In this document: piece by piece, positions 43,456 to 51,446 of the stretch
How positions within the stretch are numbered: the stretch's first letter is position 1
How the letters are laid out: each line of letters begins with the position of its first letter
Assembly: GCF_014287705.1 (NCBI RefSeq)
Contig: NZ_JACOOY010000006.1
Span: 124,001-188,000, forward strand
DNA from: Dorea_D hominis
Lineage (GTDB): Bacteria; Bacillota; Clostridia; Lachnospirales; Lachnospiraceae
Length of the DNA: 64,000 nt
Reading direction: 5' to 3'
The notes under the pieces: generated by a model
Database searches by the model: none
The model's input: the letters and a program-made list of their open reading frames with translations, nothing else
What the model was told of the DNA's origin: nothing
Made by a program: the position numbers and the translations under genes

Positions 43456-43542
43456 TATGGCGACGAGGAAAATGTACCATGCTTGCATGATCACATTTGA
43501 CGATCGCTAATCAGCGGATAAAACTTGAAAAGCGTGTTTTAT
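43456..43542. repeat. element B, copy 1 (two-hairpin intergenic repeat)
   Basis: 87 bp beginning TATGGCGACGAGG and ending GTGTTTTAT. About 85% identical by eye to 51315-51401, with the same length. Hairpin 1 is AAATGT..CATG-CTTG-CATG..ACATTT here and AAATGC..GCATTT in the other copy, a compensatory change. It starts directly behind the T-box terminator. Confidence 0.65.
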
Positions 43543-43707
43543 GCTATCGCTATCATTATTGTCCTGACCACCGGAGAAAATTGTCAGTGGCAGGTTCTGT
43601 AGATGTTTTATTAGGATGATGTTGAAATCGAAACCTTTCACCATGTTTTTCGCTTATAGGCTTACAACGTAGTGAGTACCAGGTGATTTTATTTATGAGC
43701 AGATTCG

Positions 43708-43815
43708 CAAACGATCTATGTTCCACATCAGGGCTTGCTAAATGAGTGTTATAGTCGTTCCGTAATGCGGCTGGTGCAAGACATGTGTCAAAGCATATTA
43801 TATTTTTTTCTGGCA
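43708..43815. repeat. element C, decayed copy 2
   Basis: Similar to 21695-21803 (for example TTGCTAAATGAGTGTTATAG here and TTGCTAAACGAGCGTCACAG there). Differences are mainly C/T and G/A transitions, and the stems are partly lost, so this looks like an old copy. It lies between the T-box and proS. Confidence 0.45.
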
Positions 43816-43891
43816 CTGTAAAAATGTTGGATTTATATTTGTGGCTTTATAAAAGGAGCTCCCAGAATAAAGTAGAAAAGGAGAAAGAAAG

Positions 43892-45331
43892 ATGGCAAAA
43901 GAAAAATTAGTAAAAAATATCACATCTCGTGACGAAGATTTCGCACAGTGGTACACAGACGTTGTACGTGAAGCAAATCTTTGTGATTATTCCAGCGTAA
44001 AAGGATGCATGAACTACTTACCGAATGGTTATGCGATCTGGGAACTGATCCAGTCAGATCTGGACAGACGTTTTAAAGAAACAGGTGTAGAGAATGTATA
44101 CCTGCCGGTTCTGATTCCGGAAGAACTTCTTGAGAAAGAAGCAGATCACGTAGAAGGATTTGCACCGGAAGTTGCATGGGTAACACATGGTGGAATGGAG
44201 AGATTACAGGAAAGATTATGTATTCGTCCGACATCTGAGACATTATTCTGTGACCTGTGGGCAAAAACAGTAAAATCATACAGAGATCTTCCGAAGGTAT
44301 GGAACCAGTGGAACTCCGTACTGCGCTGGGAGAAGACAACAAGACCGTTCTTACGTTCCAGAGAGTTTTTATGGCAGGAAGGCCATACACTTCATGCAAC
44401 ATACGAAGAAGCTGAAGAAAGAACAATTCAGATGTGGGAAGTTTATAAGGATTGCTATAAAGAGACAATGGCTATTCCATTCGTAGCAGGAAGAAAGGCA
44501 GAACACGAGAAATTCGCAGGAGCAGAAGACACATATACGATTGAAGCACTGATGCATGACGGAAAAGCACTTCAGTCTGCGACAAGTCATTTCTTCGGAA
44601 GCGGATTCCCGGATGCATTTGATATTAAATATGTAGATAAAAATAATGAATTACACAGTGCTTATGAGACATCATGGGGATGGTCTACAAGAAGTATCGG
44701 AGCACTTATTATGGTTCACGGTGATGACGACGGACTTGTATTACCACCGCATGTTGCACCGGTAGAATGTAGAGTCATTCCGATCGCACAGCACAAAGAA
44801 GGCGTTCTGGACAGATCATATGCACTGTTTGATGAGCTGAAAAAAGCAGGATACAGAGTGAAGATTGATGATTCCGACAAGAGCCCGGGATGGAAATTCT
44901 CTGAGCAGGAGATCCTCGGAATCCCGACACGTATCGAGATTGGACCAAAAGATATCGAGAAGAATCAGGTTGTAGTTGTACGTCGTGACAATCGTGAGAA
45001 GATCGTTGTATCTCTGGATGAGATTGCTGTAAAACTGCGTGAAATCCTTGAACAGGAACAGCAGGATATGTACAACCGCGCAGAAGAGTTCCTGAACAGC
45101 CACATCGATACAGCAACAACAATGGACGAAATGGTAGAGAAGTTCAAAGCAAATCGTGGATTTGTTAAAGCCTGCTGGTGCGGAGATCCAGAATGTGAAG
45201 GCGAAGTAAAATATCTGACAGGCGGAGCAGCAACCAGATGTCTGATTGAAGATGAAGAATTTATTTCCGACAAATGTATCTATTGTGGAAAACCTGCAAA
45301 ACAGATGGCATATTGGGGAAAATCTTATTAA
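43892..45331 (+). CDS. proS: prolyl-tRNA synthetase, short (archaeal/eukaryal) type
   Basis: 479 aa, without the editing insertion of the long bacterial type. Class II motif 2 (LRWEKTTRPFLRSREFLWQEGHT), TSHFFGSGFPDAFDIKY, and motif 3 SWGWSTRSIGALIMVHGDDDG are clear; the C-terminal zinc-binding region has CWCGDPECEGE and CIYCGKPAK. AAAGGAGAAAG precedes the ATG. Expression is governed by the T-box 440 bp upstream. A REP hairpin follows ten bases behind the stop. Confidence 0.97.
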   Translation: MAKEKLVKNITSRDEDFAQWYTDVVREANLCDYSSVKGCMNYLPNGYAIWELIQSDLDRRFKETGVENVYLPVLIPEELLEKEADHVEGFAPEVAWVTHGGMERLQERLCIRPTSETLFCDLWAKTVKSYRDLPKVWNQWNSVLRWEKTTRPFLRSREFLWQEGHTLHATYEEAEERTIQMWEVYKDCYKETMAIPFVAGRKAEHEKFAGAEDTYTIEALMHDGKALQSATSHFFGSGFPDAFDIKYVDKNNELHSAYETSWGWSTRSIGALIMVHGDDDGLVLPPHVAPVECRVIPIAQHKEGVLDRSYALFDELKKAGYRVKIDDSDKSPGWKFSEQEILGIPTRIEIGPKDIEKNQVVVVRRDNREKIVVSLDEIAVKLREILEQEQQDMYNRAEEFLNSHIDTATTMDEMVEKFKANRGFVKACWCGDPECEGEVKYLTGGAATRCLIEDEEFISDKCIYCGKPAKQMAYWGKSY

Positions 45332-45336
45332 AATAT

Positions 45337-45414
45337 AATTGGGGACGGGGATTTTCTAGAAAATCCCCGTCCCCAATTGAAAAAGACCTGTCCCTTTTTA
45401 GGAAAGGAGACAGG
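45337..45414. repeat. REP flank upstream of the transposase gene
   Basis: A near-perfect palindrome AATTGGGGACGGGG...CCCCGTCCCCAATT (45337-45377) is followed by CCTGTCCC...GGAGACAGG (45387-45414). The reverse complement of 46191-46257 gives almost the same ~58 bases. The second part also supplies the ribosome site (GGAAAGGAG) of the transposase. Confidence 0.88.
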
Positions 45415-45415
45415 A

Positions 45416-46186
45416 ATGCCTCGTAAATCAAGGAAGAAAAGTATATCAGATATTTATCATGTAACTAATCGAGGAGTCAATCATTTATCTATATTTGCAC
45501 AAAACCGAGAAAAAGGACGAATGTTAAATTTGATTCGGGAGAATTGTGACAAATATCATGTGGGCATATATTCTTATTGCATCATGCCCAATCATTTTCA
45601 CCTTTTAATAAAAGCAAGTTTATCAGATTTATCAGCATTTATGGCTGTTATATCATCAAAATATGCATCATATTATAATTATAAACATAAAAGATCAGGA
45701 GTTGTTTTTCAAAATCGTTTTCAAAGCCAGTGCATAGAAGATGCCAATTATTTTTGGAACTGTTTGCGCTATATTCATTTGAATCCCGTAAAGGCAAAAT
45801 TATGTAAAGATCCAAGATCATATAAATATGGAAGCATGAATGAATTATGTAAAATAAGAAAAAAAGAGATCTTGGATGAAAATGTATATAAAAAAATCAA
45901 GGAATTTTTTGGAACAGCAGAGCAGTTCTGGGCATTTCATAATTTGCCGGATAGTAGTAACAAGCTATTATTTATTGATATAAAGGAAGAAGAATTTGAT
46001 CAAATGAAAGAGATTGCTGTAGAGATATTAAAAAGTATGTCACAGCAATATAAAGAATCTATGAAGGAAATATTAGAATACTCAGCAATGAGAAACGAAT
46101 TTGATCGAAAAATAAAAACGGCTCTTAATATTTCACAATGTATGGTGGAAAACATAAGAAAACAAGTGTTAGAAGAAATATATTAG
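45416..46186 (+). CDS. REP-associated tyrosine transposase (IS200-like Y1 family)
   Basis: 256 aa from ATG 45416. MPRKSRKKSISDIYHVTNRG at the start, the metal-binding HUH motif NHFHLLI (residues about 60-66), and NCLRYIHLNPVKAKL (about 116-130) with the catalytic Tyr are all typical of RAYT/Y1 transposases. The C-terminal ~100 residues form a charged helical tail with a Trp/Tyr-poor, Lys-rich composition. Codon use is more AT-rich than its neighbours (many AAA, ATA, TTA), suggesting transfer. The flanking REP pairs point to a REP-processing role in place of ordinary transposition. Confidence 0.9.
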   Translation: MPRKSRKKSISDIYHVTNRGVNHLSIFAQNREKGRMLNLIRENCDKYHVGIYSYCIMPNHFHLLIKASLSDLSAFMAVISSKYASYYNYKHKRSGVVFQNRFQSQCIEDANYFWNCLRYIHLNPVKAKLCKDPRSYKYGSMNELCKIRKKEILDENVYKKIKEFFGTAEQFWAFHNLPDSSNKLLFIDIKEEEFDQMKEIAVEILKSMSQQYKESMKEILEYSAMRNEFDRKIKTALNISQCMVENIRKQVLEEIY

Positions 46187-46190
46187 ATAA

Positions 46191-46257
46191 TTAGGGACAG
46201 GTCTTTTTGAATTGGGGACGGGGATTTTCTGGAAAAACCCCGTCCCCAATTCAAAAA
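46191..46257. repeat. REP flank downstream of the transposase gene
   Basis: AGGGACAGGTC (46193-46203) and a palindrome AATTGGGGACGGGG...CCCCGTCCCCAATT (46210-46251). It is the inverted counterpart of 45337-45395. The full REP stem differs from other copies by CTGGAAAAA in place of CTAGAAAAT. Confidence 0.88.
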
Positions 46258-46300
46258 TGTGGTATGATAAAATGGAATGTGGATAAGTGGAGGTAAAAAT

Positions 46301-47629
46301 GTGGAATATTTAGAATTACAATTACCAGAGAATGTGCAGAAGATTATCACTACATTGCAGATGTATGGTTATGAAGCGTATGCAGTTGGTGGGTGTGTAA
46401 GAGATTCACTTTTAAATAGAACGCCGGGTGACTGGGACATCACAACATCTGCGATGCCCGGAGAGACAAAATCTTTATTTGATAAAACATTTGACACAGG
46501 GATTGAACACGGTACAGTGACGGTTGTATTTGGCAGAGAGGGATATGAAGTTACAACGTACCGGATTGACGGGGAATATACCGACAGCAGACATCCGAGG
46601 GAAGTGACGTTTACAAGAAGCCTGAAAGAGGATTTGCTGCGCAGAGATTTTACAATCAATGCAATGGCATACAATGATAAAGACGGACTGATTGATATTT
46701 TCGGAGGAAAAGAGGATCTGCAAAGGAAATGTATCCGGTGTGTGGGAAATGCCAAAGAACGTTTCAGCGAAGATGCACTCAGAATCTTGCGAGGTGTGCG
46801 TTTTGCTGCACAGCTGGGATTTGATATTTCAGAAGATACAAAAGAAGGTATGCGTGAGCTGGCACCAACACTTAGAAATATCAGTGCGGAACGGATACAG
46901 GTGGAGCTTGTGAAGATGCTCACTTCCGACCGACCGGAGTTACTTAAAATGGCATGGGAATTGAAAATTACACAGATATTTCTGCCAGAATTTGATCGTA
47001 TGATGGAAACGATACAGGAGACACCGCACCATATGTATAACGTGGGTGAACATACACTGCATGCGATGAAAAATGTACGTGCAGATAAGATACTGCGTTT
47101 GACTATGCTTTTACACGACACAGGAAAACCAGCTCTAAAAACGATGGATGCAAATGGAGTTGCACATTTTAAAAAACATGCGGCAGAGAGTGAGAAAATT
47201 GCCGGACGTGTATTAAAGCGCCTGAAATTCGATAATGATACATTGCGTAAAGTGACAAAACTTGTAAAATATCACGATTACCGCATGGAAGCAACGGAAA
47301 AAAATGTGCGGCGCGCGATGAATATTATAGGTGAAGAATTATTTCCATATTATATGGAAGTAAGGCGTGCGGATGTACTTGCGCAGAGCCTGTACAAAAG
47401 AGAAGAAAAAATACAGAATCTGGACGAAATAGAAGAGTTATACCGGAAAATTGTCGCACTTGGGCAGTGTGTATCTTTGAAAACACTGGCAGTAAACGGA
47501 AGTGATTTGATTGCAGCAGGAATGAAGCCGGGTAAAAAAATCGGAGAAAAATTAGAAGAATTGCTGGAACTTGTAATTGACGATCCGGATATGAATACAA
47601 AAGAAAAGTTATTCCAATATTTGGGATAA
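46301..47629 (+). CDS. cca: CCA tRNA nucleotidyltransferase / poly(A) polymerase family
   Basis: 442 aa from GTG 46301, which has GGAGG eight bases upstream. The nucleotidyltransferase head has GGCVRDSLLNRTPGDWDITT (about residues 25-44), RRDFTINAMAYN and RILRGVRFAAQLGF; an HD-type domain follows with LLHDTGKP (about 273-280) and KYHDYRM. It adds CCA to tRNA 3' ends; the HD domain hydrolyses phosphoesters. A REP palindrome lies 42 bases behind the stop. Bacterial poly(A) polymerase is a close alternative, but Firmicutes generally use this family for CCA. Confidence 0.93.
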   Translation: MEYLELQLPENVQKIITTLQMYGYEAYAVGGCVRDSLLNRTPGDWDITTSAMPGETKSLFDKTFDTGIEHGTVTVVFGREGYEVTTYRIDGEYTDSRHPREVTFTRSLKEDLLRRDFTINAMAYNDKDGLIDIFGGKEDLQRKCIRCVGNAKERFSEDALRILRGVRFAAQLGFDISEDTKEGMRELAPTLRNISAERIQVELVKMLTSDRPELLKMAWELKITQIFLPEFDRMMETIQETPHHMYNVGEHTLHAMKNVRADKILRLTMLLHDTGKPALKTMDANGVAHFKKHAAESEKIAGRVLKRLKFDNDTLRKVTKLVKYHDYRMEATEKNVRRAMNIIGEELFPYYMEVRRADVLAQSLYKREEKIQNLDEIEELYRKIVALGQCVSLKTLAVNGSDLIAAGMKPGKKIGEKLEELLELVIDDPDMNTKEKLFQYLG

Positions 47630-47670
47630 CTAAGTGTATAAATGTGTGAATAAGTAAGTGGATAAAGTAA

Positions 47671-47716
47671 CCAAAAGGGGACGGGGATTTTCTAGAAAAT
47701 CCCCGTCCCCTTTTGG
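47671..47716. repeat. REP palindrome behind cca
   Basis: Perfect 46-bp palindrome from CCAAAAGGGG to CCCCTTTTGG, with the core GGGGACGGGGATTTT, centre CTAG. The longest perfect copy in the window. Confidence 0.92.
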
Positions 47717-47781
47717 TATATTCACGCCTGCTTTTACATACATTTAGAAAGAATATGATATGTAAAGTGCAGGGGATAGAT

Positions 47782-48792
47782 ATGCAGGAGTTAGAACAAA
47801 ATGTGTTAGAACAATATAATATGGAGATAAGCAGCACCCGCAAGATCAGGGGTGCTGTTTTATGCGATACAAATCGGGGATGGTTTCTGCTTAAAGAAGT
47901 GTCGCTGACCGCAAACCGGATTCCTGCACTCTGTGAATTATATGAATATCTGAGAACTGAAGGATACACTCATTTGGATCATATAGAAATGAACAGGGAA
48001 GGCGGGCATATTACAGAAATGGAAAATGGGGAGAAATATATATTGAAGCGCTGGTGTGATGGAAAAGAATGCGAAATACGCCGATCAGAAGAACTGGTGG
48101 AGGCGTCGGCAGAGCTTGCAAAGCTTCATCTCCTTCTTCAGCATCCCATGGAAAATAAATGCGGACAGGCGGAACATCTGGTGAAAATATATGAAAAGCA
48201 TGACAGAGAACTGAAAAAAGTGCGCCGTTTTATCAGAAAGGTGCCTTTGAAAGGAGAGTTTGAATGTGCATTCCTGAAAGCTTTCGACAGTATGTATGAA
48301 TGGGCGCAGGCGGCAACGGAAAGGCTTGGCAATTCAGACTATGAGAAACTTAGAAATGACTGCTTTCTCACGGGCAAGATGATTCATGGGGAATACAATT
48401 ATCATAATATACTGATGTGCCGGGATATGCGCAGCAGCAAGGTCGCTGCGATCACTAATTTCGAAAAGTTTCATCAGGATGTGCAGGTGGAAGATCTGTA
48501 TTATTTTCTCAGAAAAACAATGGAGAAAAATGGATGGAAAGAACGTTTTGCAGATGCAGTGTTAAATGCGTATTCAGCGATCCGTCCAATTAGTTCGGAT
48601 GAAATGGATTATCTGCGCATCCGGCTTATGTATCCGGAAAAATTCTGGAAAGTTGCGAGTGTGTACTATCATTCAAATAAGGCGTGGATGTCTGTAAAAA
48701 ATGTCGAGAAATTGCAGACGGCAGTGATGCAGATGAAACAGAAAAAGAAGTTTTTAAAAGCTGTTTTTAATGAACCAGTACAGGGGCTTTAA
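47782..48792 (+). CDS. CotS-family spore coat kinase-like protein
   Basis: 336 aa from ATG 47782, with AGGGGA upstream. A small-molecule-kinase/aminoglycoside-phosphotransferase-like fold of the CotS/CotI type: a degenerate N-lobe (WFLLKEV, YILKRWCDGKECEIR near residues 93-107), IHGEYNYHNILM with the catalytic-loop pattern H-G-E-x-N-x-x-N (about 204-215), and a C-terminal helical part. The usual catalytic Asp is replaced by Glu (HGE), and ITNFEKF stands where DFD/DFE is expected, as in other CotS proteins. Probably incorporated into the spore coat of the mother cell. Confidence 0.85.
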   Translation: MQELEQNVLEQYNMEISSTRKIRGAVLCDTNRGWFLLKEVSLTANRIPALCELYEYLRTEGYTHLDHIEMNREGGHITEMENGEKYILKRWCDGKECEIRRSEELVEASAELAKLHLLLQHPMENKCGQAEHLVKIYEKHDRELKKVRRFIRKVPLKGEFECAFLKAFDSMYEWAQAATERLGNSDYEKLRNDCFLTGKMIHGEYNYHNILMCRDMRSSKVAAITNFEKFHQDVQVEDLYYFLRKTMEKNGWKERFADAVLNAYSAIRPISSDEMDYLRIRLMYPEKFWKVASVYYHSNKAWMSVKNVEKLQTAVMQMKQKKKFLKAVFNEPVQGL

Positions 48793-48862
48793 AAGAGACT
48801 TTCAGAAAACTGCAAAAAAGTGTGAAAATGCCGGAAAATGGGCATTTTCTGGATGAAATTCC

Positions 48863-48891
48863 TTGACAAACAATAAGAAAACAGGTATAAC
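48863..48891 (+). promoter_or_regulatory. promoter of the HU gene
   Basis: Consensus TTGACA (48863-48868), 17-base spacer, TATAAC (48886-48891). Leader about 90 nt. Confidence 0.85.
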
Positions 48892-48987
48892 AGTAACTAA
48901 AGGCGGTTGGCGCGGGGACGTGAAAACCGATGACAGAATAGAATAAATAAGGGATTCTATAGTTAAACAAGAGGAGGAAAATTATCC

Positions 48988-49263
48988 ATGAACAAAACAG
49001 AATTAGTAGCAGCAATCGCTGACGCAGCAGAATTATCTAAAAAAGATTCCGAGAAAGCTTTAAAAGCATTTGTTGATGTTGTTACAGAAGAGCTGAAAAA
49101 AGAGCATAAAATCCAGTTAGTTGGTTTTGGTACATTTGAAGTAAGCAAGAGAGCTGCAAGAGAGGGTAGAAATCCTCAGACAGGTAAGACAATGAAGATT
49201 GAGGCTTGCAAAGCTCCAAAATTCAAAGCTGGTAAGGCTTTAAAAGATGCTGTTAATGCATAA
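48988..49263 (+). CDS. hup: HU family DNA-binding protein
   Basis: 91 aa, standard length for the abundant nucleoid protein. MNKTELVAAIADAAELSKKD at the start, LVGFGTFEVSKRAAREGRNP (about 46-65) and the arm region NPQTGKTMKI are typical. AGAGGAGG precedes the ATG. It has its own strong promoter and terminator, so it is expressed independently. Codon use is strongly biased (GCA, AAA, GTT), fitting a highly expressed gene. Confidence 0.97.
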   Translation: MNKTELVAAIADAAELSKKDSEKALKAFVDVVTEELKKEHKIQLVGFGTFEVSKRAAREGRNPQTGKTMKIEACKAPKFKAGKALKDAVNA

Positions 49264-49287
49264 TCAGTAATAGTAGTGGATTATAAC

Positions 49288-49328
49288 GGAGTGTCTTGCG
49301 CTGTGGCGTCAGGCACTCCTTTTGTTGT
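49288..49328 (+). terminator. terminator after the HU gene
   Basis: GGAGTG...TGCG pairs with CGTCA..CACTCC, then TTTTGTTGTT. Confidence 0.85.
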
Positions 49329-49761
49329 TAGGGCAAAGTCCTGTTTTACATTGTGGAGTTTTTCGTTGATCCGAAAAACGGAACTTTGGAAAACAAATAA
49401 ACCACCGGCTAAGCCGGTGGTCGTGATTTATGGCGATGAGGAAATGCAGGCTGCCTATAAAACAACACCTTTCAGACTATCTACAGGTTGGGTGAAAGCA
49501 CTTTAACATTATGAAGAAAACCTTCAATAATGTAATGAAATATTCGTCAATTGTATTATTAATTAAAAGAGATTGTACAAGAAGAACAATAATAATTTAT
49601 CACATACAAAATGAAATTACAGATATCATATTTTTTTCAGCTAAATATAGAAAAAAGTGGTGTGCAGAAATCTTAAACAAAATAGATAAGTTGCAGGCAG
49701 CAGAGTGTGAAGGTATATAGAAAATTTATTTCCTGAGAAAAATTTCGAGGAGAAGAAAAAC
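49329..49761. other. gene-poor gap with a palindrome and a fragment of element B
   Basis: A perfect 21-base palindrome (ACCACCGGCT and AGCCGGTGGT around one A) lies at 49401-49421; the element-B-like start TATGGCGATGAGG is at 49429-49441. The remainder is AT-rich with a 69-codon plus-strand frame (49511-49720) that has no ribosome site and is not convincing; its DIIFFSAKYRKK distantly recalls IS200 TnpA. Probably decayed mobile DNA. Confidence 0.45.
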
Positions 49762-50001
49762 ATGAGATTAGACAAATTTTTAAAAGTATCCCGCCTGATC
49801 AAGCGCAGAACCGTGGCGAATGAAGCATGTGATGCGGGACGTGTGCTTGTCAACGGGAATGTTGCGAAAGCATCCGTGAAAGTTAAAGTCGGAGATATTA
49901 TCGAGATCCAGTTCGGTACGAAGACAGTTAAAGTCGAAGTCCTGGCAATTCAGGAGACAACGAAGAAAGAAGAAGCAAAAGAATTGTTTAAATATTTATA
50001 A
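49762..50001 (+). CDS. rqcP: S4-domain RNA-binding protein RqcP (YabO)
   Basis: 79 aa. A single S4 domain: MRLDKFLKVSRLIKRRTVAN and CDAGRVLVNGNVAKASVKVK. RqcP binds the 50S subunit and helps RqcH add alanine tails to stalled nascent chains; in B. subtilis yabO lies just before yabP, as here. GAGGAGAAG precedes the ATG. Confidence 0.92.
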   Translation: MRLDKFLKVSRLIKRRTVANEACDAGRVLVNGNVAKASVKVKVGDIIEIQFGTKTVKVEVLAIQETTKKEEAKELFKYL

Positions 50002-50233
50002 AATGTCATATTTTATCCTGATCTTTCATAAAATTATTTTAGTCGGAGGAGACGCTTGCTTCTATGAATAAATGGCGGGCAATAAATATGGCCTGGAGGA
50101 AATGCCAATTTCGGTTAAGATAAATGCTCCGCAGGAATGTGCAGCAATTTTCTTAGGTGAATGTTAGCAGTGTTTATCAGAAGCGTATGCAACTCCTGCG
50201 TGTCCGGCTCGATTAAGAAAGGTTGGGATACAG

Positions 50234-50521
50234 ATGGAAGAAAGAACAACGGTATCGAAAAATCATAAACTGGTTGTAAATAACCGGAAGACAAGTCTGG
50301 TGACAGGTGTGCTGGATGTGTTGTCTTTTGATCTGAATGAAGTGTTTCTGGAGACGGAACAGGGAATGCTTATGGTCAAGGGGAGCGATCTGCATGTGAA
50401 CCGGCTGAATCTGGAAAAAGGCGAGGTGGATCTGTCCGGGACGATAGACAGCATCGCTTATTCGGATGTACAGTCGGCGGTCAGCAGAGGCGAGAATATT
50501 TTTGCAAAATTGTTCCGGTAA
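50234..50521 (+). CDS. yabP: sporulation protein YabP
   Basis: 95 aa. HKLVVNNRKTSLVTGVLDVL, LETEQGMLMVKGSDLHVNRL and LEKGEVDLSGTIDSIAYSD are the typical text of YabP, needed with YabQ for the spore cortex. AAGAAAGG lies upstream. The next gene begins three bases after its stop. Confidence 0.95.
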   Translation: MEERTTVSKNHKLVVNNRKTSLVTGVLDVLSFDLNEVFLETEQGMLMVKGSDLHVNRLNLEKGEVDLSGTIDSIAYSDVQSAVSRGENIFAKLFR

Positions 50522-50524
50522 CGC

Positions 50525-50848
50525 ATGCCACAGATTCGGGAAGAAGTCGTGATTTTTCTTGCTGCACTGCTTACTGGGATGATCGTGCGGTTGGTTTATA
50601 TCGGACTGAATGTGTTCCGTCAAATTGTCAGACATAATCTTCGCATTATGGAGAGTGAAGACCTGATTTTCTGGATTGGATCTGCATTTTATATCTTTGT
50701 GCAGAATTACCACACAAATAATGGTAGTATGAGATGGTATTGCATACTAGGTGTGGTAGGAGGCGCGATTCTTATATCAATCCTGTATACTCATCTAAAA
50801 AAAGTGCAAAAAAAAATCTACACACGCAAGAAAAATAAATGCCCTTAA
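50525..50848 (+). CDS. yabQ: spore cortex biosynthesis protein YabQ
   Basis: 107 aa with three membrane segments (about 8-28, 48-62 and 72-88) and a Lys-rich tail. FLAALLTGMIVRLVYIGLNV and the position between yabP and divIC identify it. It acts in the forespore/mother-cell membrane during cortex formation. It is shorter than B. subtilis YabQ (211 aa), as usual in this family of bacteria. Confidence 0.9.
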   Translation: MPQIREEVVIFLAALLTGMIVRLVYIGLNVFRQIVRHNLRIMESEDLIFWIGSAFYIFVQNYHTNNGSMRWYCILGVVGGAILISILYTHLKKVQKKIYTRKKNKCP

Positions 50849-50940
50849 AAACTTGCGAAATGTCCGAAAAACATTTATCATATATAAGTAATTAAGGGAA
50901 AAGCCTGGGTGGGACCGGGCAAAAGGGTGAGTATATAATT

Positions 50941-51267
50941 ATGAATGCAAAGAGACAAAAGAGACGCGTGAGCTTTGGGCAGAGAAGGCGTGTCAGAACA
51001 CACAAGAGAAGCATGATTGCAATTGGAACTGTGCTGGTGCTGATGATCATTACACTGACCGTAAGTGGAATGTCACTTAAGGCAAAGGAACAGCAGAGTA
51101 TTGCAAGAGAAACAAAGTTAGAAGAACAGATCAAACAGGAGAAAGCACGGACTGCACAGATCGAAGATATGGAGAAGTATGCAGATACTGATGCATATGT
51201 AGAAGAGATTGCACGTGAGAAGTTACATCTCGTACATAAGAATGAGATCATATTTAAAGCAAAATAA
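50941..51267 (+). CDS. divIC: septum formation initiator, DivIC/FtsL family
   Basis: 108 aa. Basic N-terminus (KRQKRRVSFGQRRRVRTHKR), one membrane helix (about 24-45), coiled coil (about 48-80, KAKEQQSIARETKLEEQIKQ) and the conserved YVEEIAREKLHLVHKNEIIF end. It belongs to the divisome subcomplex with FtsL and DivIB. The gene order yabP-yabQ-divIC supports DivIC. Confidence 0.93.
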   Translation: MNAKRQKRRVSFGQRRRVRTHKRSMIAIGTVLVLMIITLTVSGMSLKAKEQQSIARETKLEEQIKQEKARTAQIEDMEKYADTDAYVEEIAREKLHLVHKNEIIFKAK

Positions 51268-51281
51268 AAGATACAGATGAT

Positions 51282-51310
51282 AAGCTTTGGGAGAATTCCC
51301 AAAGCTTTTT
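51282..51310 (+). terminator. terminator after divIC
   Basis: AAGCTTTGGG pairs with CCCAAAGCTT, loop AGAATT, followed by TTT. Repeat element B begins five bases later. Confidence 0.88.
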
Positions 51311-51314
51311 CAGT

Positions 51315-51401
51315 TATGGCGACGAGGCAAATGCGCCATGCTTGCATGGTAGCATTTACCGACCGCTAATCAGCGAATAAAACTTGCAGCGCGTGTTTTA
51401 T
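51315..51401. repeat. element B, copy 2
   Basis: 87 bp from TATGGCGACGAGG to GTGTTTTAT. Hairpin 1: AAATGC..CATG-CTTG-CATG..GCATTT; hairpin 2: AATCAGCG-A-ATAAAAC with GTTTTAT-CGCTGATT, extending to about 51411. The copy lies between the divIC terminator and spoIIE, in the place where the 5' part of a full spoIIE would be expected. Confidence 0.65.
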
Positions 51402-51446
51402 CGCTGATTTATTGCTGGCATTACAATTATAAAAGGGGAGATAAGG

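Larger units (their letters stand above)
45337..46257 (+). mobile_element. REP-transposase unit (RAYT gene between inverted REP pairs)
   Basis: A transposase-like gene is bracketed by ~58-bp inverted flanks, each made of one REP palindrome (GGGGACGGGG) and one half site (GGGACAGG). Solo REP hairpins are scattered over the window, as expected for a REPtron whose transposase spreads short palindromes rather than itself. Confidence 0.8.

Noticed and set aside
43556..43816. 86-codon minus-strand frame between the T-box and proS
   Set aside because: It runs through decayed repeats, has no ribosome site and no recognisable composition.
49511..49720. 69-codon plus-strand frame behind the HU gene, with slight resemblance to IS200 TnpA
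   Set aside because: No ribosome site, very AT-rich and no HUH motif; at most decayed mobile DNA.
50064..50123. 19-codon frame MNKWRAINMAWRK between rqcP and yabP
   Set aside because: The GGAGGAG site is too far upstream and the sequence overlaps a repeat-like string (TATGGCCTGGAGGAAATGCC).
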